Source: an uncultured Christensenellaceae bacterium (GTDB taxonomy: Bacteria > Bacillota > Clostridia > Christensenellales > UBA3700). Taken from it: 64,000 nt of DNA. The notes below the pieces were generated by a model. The model worked only from the letters and a program-made list of their open reading frames with translations. It ran no database searches and was not told the origin of the DNA. The stretch lies in the NCBI GenBank assembly GCA_944381325.1, contig CALWKS010000004.1:211189-275188 (forward strand), given 5' to 3'. The translations under genes were made by a program, and so were the position numbers. This document shows, in pieces, positions 61,401 through 64,000 of the stretch (the first letter of the stretch is position 1; each line of letters opens with the position of its first letter).

Positions 61401-64000
61401 GCATTCTTTACAGTTATAACGAGCTTGGCTTTTCCGATCGTCAGCTGGGCTTCGGTGCTTTCTACAGTTACGTAATAGTTGCCGCCTGCATTGTGGCTGA
61501 CCGCGATGCCGTAACTTCCCGGAGTAAAGATATCTCCCGCGCTTACGCTGACCGTTACCTTGTCGCGCTCATAGAAGCCCTCTATGCCGCTTACGGTATA
61601 TCCGCTGAAGTCGTAGCCTTTACCGTCATACACCTTTTCAACGCTTGTTTCAGCCTTGAGCGTAACGTTCTTTGCTGTAATGCTCCAGCTGAGCTGTACG
61701 TCCTCGCTACCGCCGCTTACCCATTCGTAATTGGTCTTGTCTGCAAGCGCGACTGTTGCGGTATAATTGCCTGCGTCAGTCTTAACGTTGCCCGTAATGC
61801 CGACGTTTGCCGGGTCTTTAAGGGACACGATGATTTCTTCGCCGTTGTATTCGTAAGAATCCTGAACAAGCTCGGGCGCCTCTACTTTTGCGGTCGTAAC
61901 GGTGAACGTGTATTCCTTTACCGCATCGGGCGCAAGCGTGTAGTTGCCGTCCACACAACCTGTAACGGTTACGGTTGCAACGTCGCCTGCATTCAAAGCA
62001 TATGCGTTGTTGTAATATATTTCGATATTGAACGCACTCCAGTTATTTTCGCCGAAAATCGCATTCTTTATTTCTTCATCGCCGTATGCCTCGCCTCTGT
62101 ATTGTGCAGTCACGTTTTCGCCGCTTATGCTGATCTCAGCAGGGGTTACGGTAAAGACGTAACTCGTCTTCGCGTCCGAAGCGAACTCATAATTTTCTTT
62201 GTCTTTCAATGTTAAAGTTACGGTTGCGGTTTCCCCTGCATTGACAACGTTTACGCCGTTGCCGAAGGTTACTTCAACGTTGACAAGAGACAGATCTGCG
62301 TCTTTAAATACCGCTGAGATTATCTGCTCCTCTGTGAACGCTTCGCCCGTATATACTGCAGTCGCGTTTGCGCCGTTGACTTTTACGGTCGCTTTCTTGA
62401 TGACGAATTCAGCGCTGTTGTTTTCGCCCATCACGTAGTTGTCGTTGCCCGATATCTTCAAAGAAATTTTGTATTCTCCTGCATTGACGGGTTTTTCTTC
62501 GCTTCCGTCATAAAGCACGGTTATCGTCAGCGTATCGTCGCCGATAAGAACGCCGTCTTTTATCGTTGCGACAGCGCCGTGAGGCTTACCGTCGTATACG
62601 CCGTCAAAATTCACATCTTCATATTTTACGTCGAAATCGCCGTAATTCAGCTCCTTGGGCGAGATCTTGAGCACGACTTCTCTTTCCGCCGTCGTGATAT
62701 CGTAGTTGTCAACAGCCGATCCGCCGTAAGACTGTACCGTTACGGTGTAACGACCTGCATCGACGGGAACGACTGCCTCACCGTTGTAAAGCAGGTTTAC
62801 AGTCAGCTCGTCCTCTCCGACCTTGCCGTCAAATGAAACCGTCGCCGCGTGCTCAATACCGTCGTATGTCGCTTTTTCAGCCGAGACGGTAGCGGTTATC
62901 GCTTTCTTCGCTATCGTAAATTCTGCTTCTGCGGTTGCGCCGAGATAGTTTGTCGTCTCAGCAACGGTAGCCGTTACTTTGTAAGTTCCCGCATTTTTCG
63001 GAGCGGTCGTGCTTGCCTCGTATGAAGTATCGCCCGTTCCTTCGTAAGAATAGGTTACCTTGCCGCCTTCGTTGCCAGATATGACGGGAGCTTTTGCCTC
63101 CTCGCCGTAAGTCCAGCGGTCTATGCTTATGCTTACAGTGAGAGAAGCCTTTGCAACGGTGAACTCAACGACTTTGGAAAGTCCTGTATAGCTTTCTCCG
63201 CCGTCGGGCGCTTTGTAAGCGTCGATCGTTACCCTCATCAGGTAAATGCCTGCGTCGAGCTTGGAAAGATCTTCAACTGTCGCATAATTTTCATCAGTTG
63301 CAGTCTTGAGACGGAATTCAAATTTAGCGGTACTGTTGCCGAATTTAGCCTCGAACACGGGCTTATTGAGTTCAACGTCGTAAGCGCCGTAAGTCCAGCC
63401 TCTTATTGACGGCTCGGTATTCCATGCATTGAGTTCTACGTCCTGAGCGACTATTTCATAGTGTACTTCAGCAACGCCGTCTCCGTCCTCGTCGCCTGCC
63501 GACCACTTGTAGTTTGCACTGTCCCTAAGGGTGAGAACTGCGGTGTAAGGTCTGACTTCAGTGCCGCCCTCGTCAAATACGGTGTAATACTCGTTGTCGA
63601 CAAGACCTGAAGTAATAACGCTTCCCGTGTATTGCTTATCCTCAACGACAGGCAGCTGCACAGTAGCCTTTTCTATGGTAAAGTCAGCAGAAACCACCTT
63701 TTTTGCATAATTGCCGTTTGCCGCAATCGTAGCAGTTACGGTGTAAGTACCTGCCTGTGTCGGCACTTCAGAACTTTCTTCGTAAACCGTTTCTCCTCTG
63801 CCTTTATAGGTATAAGAAACGTTTCCCTCTCCAGGATTAGCGCTTACGGAAGGACTGCTTGCCTCTTCTTTGTAAGCCCAATCGGAGATGACAACGCTTG
63901 AATCAAAGTCTGCCGCAACGACAGTGAAATTGTCGACAGTCGCATCAGTAAGAATGTAATTCGTATTGTCAGCCGAAGCCACCGCGCCGTAAACGCCTAC
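58436..64000 (-). CDS. Giant membrane-anchored MBG-repeat surface protein, 5' end cut by window (at least 1854 aa)
   Basis: The frame is open to the last base, so the N-terminus lies outside; 1854 residues are visible. Nearly all consist of MBG/Ig-like beta repeats of 75-100 residues, with recurring lines of the type PVNAGKYTVTF, NAGTYSITAEI, YDGKEVTAAQLAEHF and ITVTKADPTV. I can count at least fifteen. The last 170 residues repeat the C-terminal module of the 1790-residue protein: an Ig-like unit (GVEYSLDGNVWQTL), a helical module, one membrane segment and the tail CIKNRKGGKKNEEK. It overlaps the small lipoprotein gene by 14 bp. Like copy 1, it should be anchored by the C-terminal segment with the repeats outside the cell. 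Confidence 0.85.
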   Translation of the reverse strand, partial: VGVYGAVASADNTNYILTDATVDNFTVVAADFDSSVVISDWAYKEEASSPSVSANPGEGNVSYTYKGRGETVYEESSEVPTQAGTYTVTATIAANGNYAKKVVSADFTIEKATVQLPVVEDKQYTGSVITSGLVDNEYYTVFDEGGTEVRPYTAVLTLRDSANYKWSAGDEDGDGVAEVHYEIVAQDVELNAWNTEPSIRGWTYGAYDVELNKPVFEAKFGNSTAKFEFRLKTATDENYATVEDLSKLDAGIYLMRVTIDAYKAPDGGESYTGLSKVVEFTVAKASLTVSISIDRWTYGEEAKAPVISGNEGGKVTYSYEGTGDTSYEASTTAPKNAGTYKVTATVAETTNYLGATAEAEFTIAKKAITATVSAEKATYDGIEHAATVSFDGKVGEDELTVNLLYNGEAVVPVDAGRYTVTVQSYGGSAVDNYDITTAEREVVLKISPKELNYGDFDVKYEDVNFDGVYDGKPHGAVATIKDGVLIGDDTLTITVLYDGSEEKPVNAGEYKISLKISGNDNYVMGENNSAEFVIKKATVKVNGANATAVYTGEAFTEEQIISAVFKDADLSLVNVEVTFGNGVNVVNAGETATVTLTLKDKENYEFASDAKTSYVFTVTPAEISISGENVTAQYRGEAYGDEEIKNAIFGENNWSAFNIEIYYNNAYALNAGDVATVTVTGCVDGNYTLAPDAVKEYTFTVTTAKVEAPELVQDSYEYNGEEIIVSLKDPANVGITGNVKTDAGNYTATVALADKTNYEWVSGGSEDVQLSWSITAKNVTLKAETSVEKVYDGKGYDFSGYTVSGIEGFYERDKVTVSVSAGDIFTPGSYGIAVSHNAGGNYYVTVESTEAQLTIGKAKLVITVKNAEIEYNGKAIEFEFSIEGVVGEDEVSIGKVVYKRNGIEVTPMEIGAYVAEFTLAGAQADYYTADTVNVSVTAPTTEAPEGMKAENIITPEGEIVYDGKEHNATLNYDKAEGDLNTYGLIYYLDGNPVESVVNAGVYTVRVYKNSSIYLIEGIEKQIVVLPEEITVDEITVYEITTEGLIFTYSGGKNTVTATAKGVNGENVTLVVMYDGEETAPVNAGKYTVTFRSDNGNYVVAEGVSFEMTVKRKPINKPVAPQLTYNGKELTAFADTEEYTVSGTFKATDVSAKNYTAVFTLISENYKWSNEADELRKISVSWNITPAEVVIGESGAEKSKTYDGNALTDDELKALFTAPDKIGGGKVEINVAVNGGVEVRDAGEYTITATVNDINYASAEISVTYTVTKADPTVSAVVQDKLMQEGDKLSTVGISLGEDSTAGEIVWDEPDRLLEKGENVVTWSFIPADGNNYNGASGSVTLTVGDEKLTAFEIVEEESSYKTEYVAFEDFDGTGIVLKATFDGMYEQKVTLAECEIEIENATADGKMSGATTVVTIRYGNLSVQINVTVEKIKVSVPVPEKSEFEYNAEAQTVVFPESELYNVVGGDTQTNVGKHNAEIALADTVNYVWEDGTAEDKTVKWEITPVTLSGEITLPENVVYDGNAKTATFTLTQGTLYGGAKMTITYELTDGTVLAGAPVDAGVYEVVATLPDSNYQFAEGTEYSKAMTIEKKTVEIVTIGSREKVYDGKEVTAAQLAEHFSVSGGITVKVTVSGTVLNAGTYSITAEIDEKNYRAEPVTCTYTVRKAERSISASLSVGYRQVEIAVDGANEGVEYSLDGNVWQTLNGAIAVELQAKYAYYVRYAESANYNASPAVKVEANITKAALATYADERFGDKITLKDAADIAWFETLASAADGENAEFDERMAQLSAERERLVNGATAAVEKALKAGGALRGYAGAVATVALTLGGVSVAAALGLCIKNRKGGKKNEEK

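Noticed and set aside
58436..63982. A complete gene starting at a GTG at 63982
   Set aside because: The frame stays open to base 64000 and no ribosome binding site precedes that GTG, so the gene is truncated by the window.
1..64000. tRNA, rRNA, transposase, integrase or prophage genes
   Set aside because: I looked for cloverleaf, rRNA and mobile-element signatures on both strands and recognised none; DUF5131 alone is not evidence of a prophage.

Overview
The window reads as chromosome of a Gram-positive, endospore-forming Clostridia-type bacterium. The evidence is near-consensus TTGACA/TATAAT promoters with 17-18 bp spacing, strong AGGAGG ribosome binding sites, a cysteine T-box leader, FloA/NfeD, and a cwlJ-gerQ-like spore germination pair. 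Sugar-scavenging genes (GH2, GH38, GH43-like) and giant MBG/InlB-repeat surface proteins suggest an uncultured gut Firmicute. The exact order is a guess. No rRNA, tRNA, CRISPR array, transposase or prophage was recognised.

Layout. 1-4.9 kb: the end of a small membrane protein; a TetR regulator heading a redox cassette (phytoene-desaturase-like FAD enzyme plus NqrF-like ferredoxin reductase); a divergent AraC regulator. 4.9-7.0 kb: a frameshifted InlB/BspA lipoprotein and an alkaline phosphatase. 7.1-9.6 kb: cysE-cysS under a cysteine T-box. 9.7-13.8 kb: an ATP-grasp ligase and a GH38 alpha-mannosidase. 13.9-16.3 kb: nfeD-floA and a small membrane protein, with two stacked promoters and a possible structured leader. 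16.4-20.5 kb: a short-chain dehydrogenase and a polar amino-acid ABC importer whose ATPase carries a large coiled-coil insertion. 20.5-24.7 kb: an esterase, a DUF2779 nuclease-like protein, a DUF898-like membrane protein and a GH43-like enzyme. 24.9-29.8 kb: a GH2-GPH symporter-DMT operon behind an inverted-repeat operator. 29.8-36.1 kb: a DUF5131 protein, a lipoprotein, ung, a PHP phosphatase and an RsmF-type methylase. 36.2-42.5 kb: xpt followed by a BMP-type nucleoside ABC importer, together a purine salvage block. 43.0-64.0 kb: the surface-protein region.

The surface region is the most unusual part. A 2436-residue lipoprotein, a 1790-residue MBG-repeat protein and a 162-residue lipoprotein lie in one minus-strand operon. 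After a cwlJ-gerQ island, a second giant MBG-repeat protein (at least 1854 residues, cut by the window edge) is again followed by a small lipoprotein. The two giants share a C-terminal module and a membrane anchor. In both, the codons for the Lys-Gly-Gly tail also form the Shine-Dalgarno of the overlapping lipoprotein gene. This looks like a duplicated two-component envelope system that I cannot match to a described one.

Several genes (DUF2779, DUF5131, PHP, RsmF-like, CwlJ-like) have no visible ribosome binding site. In at least three of them a -10 box sits 6-7 bases before the ATG, so leaderless mRNAs are likely. Several transport proteins carry long disordered tails or insertions.
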